Source of the DNA: Candidatus Rokubacteria bacterium RIFCSPLOWO2_02_FULL_72_37
GTDB lineage: Bacteria > Methylomirabilota > Methylomirabilia > Rokubacteriales > CSP1-6
NCBI GenBank assembly: GCA_001790315.1
Contig: MGCE01000090.1
Coordinates: 837 to 6,608, forward strand
DNA length: 5,772 nt
Reading direction: 5' to 3'
Part shown: positions 1-5,761 of the stretch, piece by piece
Layout of the letters: every line of letters starts with the position of its first letter
Numbering within the stretch: position 1 is the stretch's first letter
Program-made: the position numbers and the translations under genes
The notes under the pieces: model-generated
Database searches by the model: none
Seen by the model: only the letters and a program-made list of their open reading frames with translations
What the model was told of the DNA's origin: nothing

Positions 1-1379
1 CGAAGGTCGAGGAGTGGAAGCTCGAGCTCCCGGGCGTCATCACCGAGGTGGAGCCCCAGCGCGTCTACCCGACGAGCCGGTTCGCCGCCCACCTGCTGGG
101 CTATGTCCGCGAGGCCAGCGAGGATCAGCTGCGGAGCGGCCGGTACCGGCGCGGGGACATCGTCGGCCAGAGCGGGCTCGAGCGGCTGCTCGACGAATAC
201 CTCCGGGGCCAGGACGGTGGCGAGCGCATCGAGGTCGACGCGATGGGGCGGTCCGTGCGGCTCGTCCAGCATACCGAGCCGCACCCTGGCGCGCAGGTCG
301 TGACGACGGTCGACCGCCGCATCCAGGAGGCGGCCGAGCGCGCGATGGCCGGTCACGCCGGCGCGGTCGTCGTGATGGACCCGCGCAACGGCGACGTGCT
401 CGCGATGGTGTCGACGCCGGCGTTCGAGATCGACCGGTTCACGGGCACGATCGAGCGAGCGGCATGGTTGCGCATCGTGCAGGACCCGGAGTTTCCTCTC
501 CTGAACCGGACGATCCAGACCCAGTACGCGCCCGGCTCGATCTTCAAGATCGTCGTCGCGGCGGCGGGCCTGCAGGAAGGCACGCTCGCGCCCTCCGACA
601 GCGTCTACTGCACCGGGGAGTTCCGCTTCGGCGGGATCACCTTCAAGGACTGGAAGGAAGGCGGACACGGCCGGGTGGACCTGCATCGGGCGATCGCCGA
701 GTCGTGCAACGTGTTCTTCTACCAGGCCGGGCTGCGGGTGGGCGGTGGCGTGATCGAGCGGTACGCGCGCGCGTTCGGCTTCGGCGCGCCGACGGGCATC
801 GCGCTGGGCGGCGAGAAGCCCGGCACCGTGCCGGCGTTCAGTCGCCGCCGCCGGGGCTTCTGGCCGGCGGGGGAGACCGTGAACATGTCGATCGGCCAGG
901 GCGCGCTCCTCGTCACGCCGATGCAGATCGCCCGCCTCATGAGCGCGGTGGCGAACGGCGGCGTGCTCTGGCGGCCGCGGCTCGTCCAGCGGGTCGAGCG
1001 TTCCGGGCAGGGCGTGCTCTGGAGCGACGCGGGCGAGGTGAACGGCCACGTGGAGCTTTCTCCGGTCGTCTGGGCGTTCCTCCGCCACGCCCTGTGGGCC
1101 GTGGTCAACGACGGCGGCACAGGCGGCGGCGCGCGTATCCCGGGTCTCGATATCGCCGGCAAGACCGGCACGGCGCAGATGATCGCGAAGTCGAAGGCGT
1201 CCCTCGGACAGGATCACGCCTGGTTCGCGGCGTTCGCGCCGGTCGAGGATCCCGAGGTCGTCGTCGTGGTGCTCGCCGAGCGCGGCGGCAAGGGCGGGCA
1301 GGTCGCCGCGCCGATCGCGCGGAAGATCCTCAACGCCATTTTCTTCGAGCGCGTCGCCAGCGTAGACTTGCAGGGATGA
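1..1379 (+). CDS. mrdA: Penicillin-binding protein 2 (peptidoglycan D,D-transpeptidase), 5' partial
   Basis: This is the C-terminal part of PBP2, the class B transpeptidase that crosslinks new glycan strands during rod elongation on the outer face of the inner membrane. The frame is open from the window edge (first full codon at 3) and ends with TGA at 1377. The first visible residues (KVEEWKLELPGV, then VEPQRVYP) match the pedestal region just before the catalytic domain. All three penicilloyl-transferase motifs are present: SIFK with nucleophile Ser at 537-539 and Lys at 546-548, SCN at 702-710, and KTG at 1161-1169. By comparison with E. coli PBP2 (nucleophile Ser330), roughly 150 N-terminal residues, including the membrane anchor, lie upstream of the window. 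There is no long tail after the KTG domain. It lies directly upstream of its partner rodA. The GTG at 48 is an internal Val codon, not a start. The family is certain; the choice of PBP2 over the division protein FtsI rests on the adjacent rodA and the sequence style. Confidence 0.95.
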   Translation, partial: KVEEWKLELPGVITEVEPQRVYPTSRFAAHLLGYVREASEDQLRSGRYRRGDIVGQSGLERLLDEYLRGQDGGERIEVDAMGRSVRLVQHTEPHPGAQVVTTVDRRIQEAAERAMAGHAGAVVVMDPRNGDVLAMVSTPAFEIDRFTGTIERAAWLRIVQDPEFPLLNRTIQTQYAPGSIFKIVVAAAGLQEGTLAPSDSVYCTGEFRFGGITFKDWKEGGHGRVDLHRAIAESCNVFFYQAGLRVGGGVIERYARAFGFGAPTGIALGGEKPGTVPAFSRRRRGFWPAGETVNMSIGQGALLVTPMQIARLMSAVANGGVLWRPRLVQRVERSGQGVLWSDAGEVNGHVELSPVVWAFLRHALWAVVNDGGTGGGARIPGLDIAGKTGTAQMIAKSKASLGQDHAWFAAFAPVEDPEVVVVVLAERGGKGGQVAAPIARKILNAIFFERVASVDLQG

Positions 1380-1401
1380 ACGGTGTGCCCGGCCGGACGG
1401 C

Positions 1402-1417
1402 GGGCGCGAGAGCGCCC
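1402..1417 (+). other. GNRA-capped hairpin between mrdA and rodA
   Basis: GGGCGC (1402-1407), GAGA (1408-1411) and GCGCCC (1412-1417) form a perfect 6-bp stem closed by a GNRA tetraloop in the 58-base mrdA-rodA gap, 20 bases before the rodA ATG. No T-run follows, so it does not look like an intrinsic terminator. It may be an mRNA stability or processing element, or chance in GC-rich DNA. Confidence 0.35.
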
Positions 1418-1437
1418 CGACGGCGACCACGCGAGAC

Positions 1438-2526
1438 ATGATCCGGATCGATCGAAGACTGCTCGAGAACGTCGATTGGGCCCTGCTCGGCGCGGCGACC
1501 GCGCTGGTCCTGACGAGCTTCGTGACGCTGTTGAACCTCAACGTCGGGCGCGCCGGCGGCGCCGCCCTCCGGCAGCTCGCGTGGTTCGGCGTCGGCCTGG
1601 TGGCCCTGGTCGTGATCGCGAGCATCGACTATCGTCGGCTCGTGCGCGCGGCGCCCGCGCTCTACCTGCTGGGGCTCGCCGGGCTCGCGGCCGTGGTCGT
1701 GGTGGGCCGCACGGTGTCCGGCGCGCGCCGCTGGATCGTCTGGGGCCCGCTGTCCGTGCAACCCTCCGAGATCTTCAAGATTTGCTTCGTCCTCATGGCG
1801 GCGTGGGTGATCACGTCCCGCTGGGCGCAGCCCGTCGGGCGGACCACCGTCGTCTTGATGCTGCCGATCGCCGTGGCGCCGGCGCTGCTGATCACGAAGC
1901 AGCCCGACCTCGGCACAGCGGTCATGCTTTTTCCCGTGCTGGTGATCCTCCTGGTGGGGGCCGGGATGCGCTTGCGCCTGCTCGGCGGGCTCCTCCTGGC
2001 GGGCGTGGCGGCGGCCCCGCTCGCGTGGCTCGTCCTCAAGGAGTACCAGCGAGAACGCATTCTGGTGTTCCTGGATCCGCTGCGCGACCCGCTCGGAAGC
2101 GCGTACAACGTGATCCAGGCCAAGATCGCGATCGGTTCGGGTCAGCTCCTGGGGAAGGGGGTCGCCGGCGCGACGCAGAGCCGGCTGGCCTTCCTCCCGG
2201 AGCGTCACACGGATTTCATCTTCGCCGTATTCGCCGAGACGTGGGGGTTCGTCGGCTGCCTCGTGCTGCTCGTCTGCTACGTCCTGCTCCTGCTCCGGGG
2301 GTTCGACATCGCGGCGTCGGCACGTGAGCCCGTCGGCCGCCTCGTGGCGCTGGGCGCCACGTCGCTGCTGGCGACACAGGTGCTGATCAACGTGGGCATG
2401 GTCACCGGGCTGTTGCCGGTCGTGGGGATTCCGCTGCCGCTGATGAGCTACGGCGGCTCCTCGATGCTCGCCTCGCTGATGGCGCTGGGCCTGCTCCTCT
2501 CGGTCCGAATGCGGCAGTTCCAATGA
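1438..2526 (+). CDS. rodA: Rod shape-determining protein RodA (SEDS peptidoglycan glycosyltransferase)
   Basis: RodA polymerises lipid II into glycan strands during lateral wall growth and works as a complex with PBP2, encoded just upstream. The protein has 362 aa (E. coli RodA has 370) and is strongly hydrophobic, with about ten membrane segments, for example near residues 14-35, 45-62, 70-90, 107-125, 158-175, 181-200, 267-287, 300-322 and 340-356. SEDS hallmarks are visible: QPSEIFK (108-114), KQPDLGTA (154-161), the extracellular FLPERHTDFIF stretch (252-262) with the presumed catalytic Asp259, and MSYGGSS (336-342) near the end. ATG 1438 is chosen because the opening IDRRLLENVDW matches the usual RodA N-terminus and no start lies in frame between it and the mrdA stop. 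Its Shine-Dalgarno sequence is weak (GCGAGA, 1431-1436), so translation may depend on upstream ribosomes. FtsW is the alternative family member, but pairing with PBP2 favours RodA. Confidence 0.95.
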   Translation: MIRIDRRLLENVDWALLGAATALVLTSFVTLLNLNVGRAGGAALRQLAWFGVGLVALVVIASIDYRRLVRAAPALYLLGLAGLAAVVVVGRTVSGARRWIVWGPLSVQPSEIFKICFVLMAAWVITSRWAQPVGRTTVVLMLPIAVAPALLITKQPDLGTAVMLFPVLVILLVGAGMRLRLLGGLLLAGVAAAPLAWLVLKEYQRERILVFLDPLRDPLGSAYNVIQAKIAIGSGQLLGKGVAGATQSRLAFLPERHTDFIFAVFAETWGFVGCLVLLVCYVLLLLRGFDIAASAREPVGRLVALGATSLLATQVLINVGMVTGLLPVVGIPLPLMSYGGSSMLASLMALGLLLSVRMRQFQ

Positions 2527-2566
2527 GACACGGGATGGGCGCGCACATCACGCGACCTGCCGTGTC
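2527..2566 (+). other. Inverted repeat filling the rodA-rng gap
   Basis: GACACGG (2527-2533) and CCGTGTC (2560-2566) are perfect 7-bp reverse complements. Inside them CGCG (2540-2543) and CGCG (2551-2554) can form a second short stem around the 7-base loop CACATCA. The structure begins right after the rodA stop and ends four bases before the rng Shine-Dalgarno sequence (2570-2575). There is no T-run, so a simple terminator is unlikely. A leader structure that RNase cleaves or that tunes rng translation is possible but only inferred. Confidence 0.4.
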
Positions 2567-2569
2567 AGC

Positions 2570-2575
2570 GAGGTG
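2570..2575 (+). promoter_or_regulatory. Strong Shine-Dalgarno sequence for rng
   Basis: GAGGTG is a perfect 6-base match to the anti-Shine-Dalgarno end of 16S rRNA, spaced 5 bases from GTG 2581. It is the best ribosome-binding site in the window and fixes the rng start at a GTG codon. Confidence 0.8.
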
Positions 2576-2580
2576 CTGCC

Positions 2581-4125
2581 GTGGCCAAACGCATCGTCGT
2601 CAACGCGGGACTCTCCGAGACGCGCGTCGCGGTTCAGGAGGGCAGTCTTCTCACTGAGCTGTACGTCGAGCGCCACCGCCAGCGCTCGATCGTCGGGAGC
2701 GTCTACAAGGGTGTCGTGACGAACGTGCTGCCGGGGATGCAGGCGGCCTTCGTCGACATCGGGCTCCAGAAGGACGCCTTCCTCTACGCGGGGGACTACA
2801 CGACCAACCTCGGCGACTACGCGCGAACCATGCTGGCGGGGGGCGACGACGATGCGGACGCCGACGTCGATCCCGACGAGATGCAGGCGCGGCACGAGAG
2901 CGCCACGCCGATCGAGCAGCTCCTGAGTCGCGGGCAGCACGTCCTCGTGCAGGTCGCGAAGGAATCGCTCGGCACCAAGGGCGCGCGGATCACCTCGTTT
3001 CTCTCGTTTCCCGGACGCTATCTCGTGTACATGCCCCAGGCACGGCACGTCGGCGTCTCCCGGCGCATCCACGAGGAGGCCGAGCGCGACCGCCTGCGCG
3101 CGGCGCTCCGGGCCCTCGCGCTCCCGCCGGGCGGCTTCATCGTCCGTACCAACGCCGAGGGCAAGGGCGAGGCCGAGTTCGCCGCCGACGTCGAGTTCCT
3201 CGGCCGCCTGTGGGCGCAGATCCAGGCGCGGTTCGAGCAGGCGGCGGCGCCGGCGGTGCTCCACGAGGAAGGCGACCTCGTCTTCCGCGTCGTGCGCGAT
3301 CTGTTCTCGCCGGAGATCGACGAGCTCGTCATCGACTCCGAGGAGGGGCATCGGAAGTGCGTCGGGTACGTCGAGGCCCTCGTCCCCGCGCTGGCCGATC
3401 GCGCGCGGCTCTACGCGGACCGGCAGCCCGTCTTCGAGGCGTTCGGCATCGAGAAGGACATCGAGAAGGCGCTGCGCCGGCGGGTCTGGCTCAAGTCCGG
3501 CGGGTACATCGTGATCGACCACACCGAGGCGCTCGTCTCCATCGACGTGAACACGGGCAAGTACGTGGGCAAGCGCGACTTCGAGGAGACCGTGCTCAAG
3601 ATCAATCTCGAGGCGGTCGGTGAGGTCGTCCGGCAGATCCGGCTACGGGACCTCGGCGGCATCATCATCATCGACTTCATCGACATGGAGCGCGAGGAGC
3701 ACCGGGAGCAGGTCTACCGGGCGCTCAGGAAGGCGCTCGTCGACGACAAGGCCCGGACGAACGTGCTCCAGATCTCGGAGCTCGGCCTCGTCGAGATGAC
3801 GCGCAAGCGCGTTCGCCAGGATCTCCGCGCGCTGCTGTCCGCGCAGTGCCCCACCTGCCGCGGGAGCGGGGTGACCAAGGCGGACGCGACGCTGGCGGCC
3901 GAGATCTACCGGGCGGTGCAGGCCAAGGTCGCGGCCGCGGGGGAGGCCCAGAACGGCCGTGAGATCCTCGTCCGCGTGCATCCCGATGTCGCGCGCTATC
4001 TCGAAGGTGACGGTCAGGAGGACCTCGCGCGGCTCGCCCAGCTGCTCGATCGCAAGCTCACGATTCAGCCGAACCACGCCGACCGCGAGGGCTACGAGAT
4101 CCGCGTCCGCGGGGGCGGCCAGTGA
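2581..4125 (+). CDS. rng: Ribonuclease G (RNase E/G family endoribonuclease)
   Basis: This is a cytoplasmic single-strand-specific endoribonuclease that prefers RNAs with a 5'-monophosphate; the family takes part in rRNA maturation and mRNA decay. The protein has 514 aa (E. coli RNase G has 489) and stops after the catalytic core, without the degradosome scaffold of RNase E. In order: N-terminal strand IVVNAGLSETRVAV (5-18); S1 domain from about 37 to 140 with IVGSVYKG and LPGMQAAFVDIGL; 5'-sensor Arg189-Thr190 in FIVRTNAEGKG; DNase I-like catalytic region with Asp322 (IDVNTGK) and Asp365 (IIIIDFIDM), 43 residues apart as are Asp303 and Asp346 of E. coli RNase E; Zn-link CPTCRGSG (Cys423, Cys426). 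The S1 domain carries an acidic insertion near 88-101. GTG 2581 is supported by the GAGGTG ribosome-binding site and the conserved N-terminus. It follows rodA by 54 bases and is probably in the same transcript. Confidence 0.96.
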   Translation: MAKRIVVNAGLSETRVAVQEGSLLTELYVERHRQRSIVGSVYKGVVTNVLPGMQAAFVDIGLQKDAFLYAGDYTTNLGDYARTMLAGGDDDADADVDPDEMQARHESATPIEQLLSRGQHVLVQVAKESLGTKGARITSFLSFPGRYLVYMPQARHVGVSRRIHEEAERDRLRAALRALALPPGGFIVRTNAEGKGEAEFAADVEFLGRLWAQIQARFEQAAAPAVLHEEGDLVFRVVRDLFSPEIDELVIDSEEGHRKCVGYVEALVPALADRARLYADRQPVFEAFGIEKDIEKALRRRVWLKSGGYIVIDHTEALVSIDVNTGKYVGKRDFEETVLKINLEAVGEVVRQIRLRDLGGIIIIDFIDMEREEHREQVYRALRKALVDDKARTNVLQISELGLVEMTRKRVRQDLRALLSAQCPTCRGSGVTKADATLAAEIYRAVQAKVAAAGEAQNGREILVRVHPDVARYLEGDGQEDLARLAQLLDRKLTIQPNHADREGYEIRVRGGGQ

Positions 4126-4150
4126 GCGGCGACCCCGCCACCCGGCGCTG

Positions 4151-4507
4151 ATGGCACGCACGCCGCCCTCCCGCGTCAGCCAGGCCCGGATCCTCGCCGA
4201 CCTCCGGCTCGCCGCCAGGCGCGGGGACCGGACGGCGCTGGCGCTGGCGCTCGATCAGATGCGCACCCTCGCCCATTCGCCCCGGTACTGGGAGAAGTAC
4301 CTCGTGCTGCTCGCGAACCCGCTCGCGCGCCTCGTCGATCTGCTCGTGGTCAAGCAGGGCGAGCGCATCGCCCACCAGAAGGGCTGGAAGCTCCCGCGGC
4401 CCGTCGCTGCCGGCCCGGCGAAGGCGCGCCGGGGGAAGAAGCGCGGTGCCGGGCCGCGGCCGCGGCGCAGCGCGCCGGCCGGCGTCCAGCCCTCGCTCTT
4501 CGAGTGA
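4151..4507 (+). CDS. Small basic protein of unknown function with C-terminal clamp-type QxxLF motif
   Basis: I do not recognise this 118-aa protein. The first part (about 8-80) looks helical, rich in Leu, Ala and Arg, with the stretch RYWEKYLVLLANPLARLVDL (46-65) as its most distinctive part. From about 82 to 112 it is a Pro/Ala/Lys/Arg-rich, probably disordered, very basic tail. It ends QPSLFE; QPSLF (113-117) resembles the pentapeptide (QL[S/D]LF) by which replication and repair proteins bind the DNA sliding clamp. No signal peptide or convincing membrane helix is seen. ATG 4151 is chosen because it lies just past the rng stop (25-base gap); a longer in-frame start at 3959 would lie deep inside rng. 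The Shine-Dalgarno sequence is weak, so coupling to rng translation is plausible. Its stop overlaps the GTG of the kinase gene by 4 bases. A real gene is likely given this fit between neighbours; its function is open. Confidence 0.72.
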   Translation: MARTPPSRVSQARILADLRLAARRGDRTALALALDQMRTLAHSPRYWEKYLVLLANPLARLVDLLVVKQGERIAHQKGWKLPRPVAAGPAKARRGKKRGAGPRPRRSAPAGVQPSLFE

Positions 4508-5400
4508 ACCGCGCGTTCGTCGTCGTCAATCCGGCGGCCGGCGGCGGACGCACCGAGCGGCTCTGGCGCCGGCTCCGGGACGACCTCGTGGGCCTCGGGC
4601 TCGATTTCGAGTGGGCGGCCACCACCGGGCCCGGCGGCGCCACCGGGCTCGCCCGCCGCGCCGCGGACGACGGCTGGCCGTTGGTGGTTGCCGTCGGCGG
4701 CGACGGTACCCTCAACGAGGTCGTCAACGGGGTCCTCGATGCCGAGGGGCGTCCGCGCGCCGTGCTCGGCGTGATCAGCACCGGCCGAGGACGCGATGCG
4801 TGCGCGAACCTCGGCCTGCCCTCCGATCCCGCCCTGGCCGCCCGGCGGCTGCTCACGGGCGCGGAGACGGCGCTCGACCTCGGCCTGGCCGAGTGGCCCG
4901 ACGGCACGCGCCGCTGCTTCGTGAACGCGTGCGGCGCGGGGTTCGACGCGGTGGTCGCGCGGCGCGTGGCCGCGCGCGGGGGAAGCGGCACGGTTCCCTA
5001 CGTGCGCGGCGTGCTCGAGGCCCTCGCGGCCCAGCGGGCGGTCGCCGTCGAGATCGCGCTCGACGGCGCCGCGGCCTGGGCCGGGCCCGTCACCGCCGTG
5101 GTCGTCGCCAACGGCGCCTGCTACGGGGGCGGTATGCGGATCGCGCCGGCCGCCGACCTCGGCGACGCCCAGCTCGACCTCGTGGTCCTGGGCGACCTCG
5201 GGCGCATGGAGCTCGTGTGGTGGCTGCCGACCGTGTACCGTGGCGAGCACCTCGCGCACCGGAAGATCTTCACGCGCCACGCGCGCGAGGTCGTGATCCG
5301 GGCGGCAGAGCCTCTGCCGACGCACGTGGACGGCGAGCCCACGCGCTCCACGCCGGTCACCGTGCGCGTCCTTCCCGGCGCCCTGCGCCTGCTGCGCTGA
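4504..5400 (+). CDS. Diacylglycerol kinase / YegS-like lipid kinase family protein
   Basis: This 298-aa protein has the bacterial DagK/YegS/BmrU lipid-kinase fold, whose members phosphorylate diacylglycerol or related lipids with ATP at the membrane surface. Visible motifs are VVVNPAAGGGR (6-16), the nucleotide-binding GGDGTLNEVVNG (65-76), GAGFDA (144-149), YGGGMRIAPAADLGDAQLDLV (from 207) with Asp221, and HVDGEP (274-279) with Glu278 at the position of the family's catalytic base. The third nucleotide-site motif, normally PxGTxNDxAR, reads STGRGRDACA (92-101): Thr and Asn are replaced by Arg while Asp98 is kept. Length matches the family (about 290-310). GTG 4504 is chosen because the family motif starts at residue 6, leaving no room for a later start; it overlaps the upstream stop as GTGA, implying translational coupling. 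The substrate cannot be read from the sequence. The altered motif leaves open a changed nucleotide preference or reduced activity. Confidence 0.88.
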   Translation: MNRAFVVVNPAAGGGRTERLWRRLRDDLVGLGLDFEWAATTGPGGATGLARRAADDGWPLVVAVGGDGTLNEVVNGVLDAEGRPRAVLGVISTGRGRDACANLGLPSDPALAARRLLTGAETALDLGLAEWPDGTRRCFVNACGAGFDAVVARRVAARGGSGTVPYVRGVLEALAAQRAVAVEIALDGAAAWAGPVTAVVVANGACYGGGMRIAPAADLGDAQLDLVVLGDLGRMELVWWLPTVYRGEHLAHRKIFTRHAREVVIRAAEPLPTHVDGEPTRSTPVTVRVLPGALRLLR

Positions 5401-5430
5401 CCTGGACCGGCGCCACGCCCGGCGGCCCGG

Positions 5431-5459
5431 TTGACACGCCCGTCGGCCCGGCGGATACT
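5431..5459 (+). promoter_or_regulatory. Sigma70-type promoter of csoR
   Basis: A perfect -35 box TTGACA (5431-5436) is followed after exactly 17 bases by GATACT (5454-5459), a 5/6 match to TATAAT-type -10 boxes of the TATACT form. Transcription would start near 5466, about 14 bases before the csoR GTG. The lipid-kinase gene ends at 5400, so this begins a new transcription unit. The -10 box abuts the CsoR palindrome, which fits repression by blocking RNA polymerase. Confidence 0.75.
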
Positions 5460-5473
5460 ACCCCCTGGGGGTA
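5459..5473 (+). promoter_or_regulatory. CsoR operator (GC-rich palindrome)
   Basis: TACCCCC (5459-5465), T (5466) and GGGGGTA (5467-5473) form a perfect 7-bp inverted repeat around one central base. This is the known pattern of CsoR-family operators: AT-flanked runs of C and G. It overlaps the last base of the -10 box and the likely transcription start. Apo-CsoR should bind here and release on Cu(I) binding, so csoR and the gene after it would be autoregulated. The right arm GGGGG lies 8 bases before GTG 5480 and is the only Shine-Dalgarno-like sequence, so it may serve both roles. Confidence 0.8.
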
Positions 5474-5479
5474 TAGGGC

Positions 5480-5761
5480 GTGATCAACGAGGAGACCAAG
5501 GCGAAGGCGCTCGGCCGCCTCCGGCGCATCGAGGGCCAGGTGCAGGGCCTGCAGCGGATGATCGAGCACGAGGCGTACTGCGTCGACATCCTGCTGCAGA
5601 TCTCGGCGGTGCGGGGCGCCCTCGAGCAGGTGGAGAAGCTCCTGCTCGGCCGCCACATCGAGTCGTGTGTCGCCGACGCGTTGCGCACGGGCTCGAAGAG
5701 CGAGCGCCAGCAGAAGATCGACGAGCTGCTGGACGTCTTCGCCCGCTTCAGGGGGAAGTGA
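5480..5761 (+). CDS. csoR: Copper-sensing transcriptional repressor CsoR
   Basis: This is a 93-aa all-helical repressor of the CsoR/RcnR/FrmR family that binds DNA as a tetramer without metal and is released by Cu(I). The family signature GRLRRIEGQVQGLQRMIE lies at 12-29. The Cu(I) ligands Cys34, His59 and Cys63 have exactly the spacing of M. tuberculosis CsoR (Cys36, His61, Cys65). The second-shell residues also appear conserved: Tyr33 matches Tyr35, and Glu82 in IDEL matches Glu81 in IEEL after a three-residue loop insertion. This set argues for copper rather than nickel/cobalt (RcnR), formaldehyde (FrmR) or sulfide (CstR). There is no long C-terminal tail. GTG 5480 is chosen because it is preceded by the promoter and operator and gives the standard N-terminus. 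The stop TGA (5759-5761) overlaps the ATG of the next gene, so the two are co-transcribed and coupled. Confidence 0.93.
   Translation: MINEETKAKALGRLRRIEGQVQGLQRMIEHEAYCVDILLQISAVRGALEQVEKLLLGRHIESCVADALRTGSKSERQQKIDELLDVFARFRGK

Noticed and set aside
14..1441. A 475-codon open frame overlapping mrdA on the same strand
   Set aside because: Its translation is an Arg/Gly/Ala-rich shadow of the PBP2 frame with no recognisable motif; the PBP2 frame has all catalytic motifs.
1330..2523. A 397-codon frame on the minus strand opposite rodA
   Set aside because: Its Arg/His/Gln/Asp-rich composition is typical of an antisense shadow of a hydrophobic gene in GC-rich DNA, and it lies fully under the well-supported rodA.
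2548..3522. A 324-codon minus-strand frame opposite rng
   Set aside because: A mirror of the conserved RNase G codons; no family motif and no independent start signals.
3959..4150. Possible longer N-terminus for the small unknown protein
   Set aside because: It would overlap rng by more than 160 bases, and the extra residues look like an out-of-frame reading of rng; ATG 4151 fits the gene spacing.
4255..5325. A 356-codon minus-strand frame opposite the small protein and the lipid kinase
   Set aside because: Spans two well-fitted + strand genes and shows only low-complexity shadow sequence.
5406..5431. Possible terminator hairpin after the lipid kinase (ACCGG ... CCGGT with inner GCC/GGC)
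   Set aside because: The stem is imperfect, no T-run follows, and its right arm touches the -35 box; GC-rich DNA makes such pairings common.
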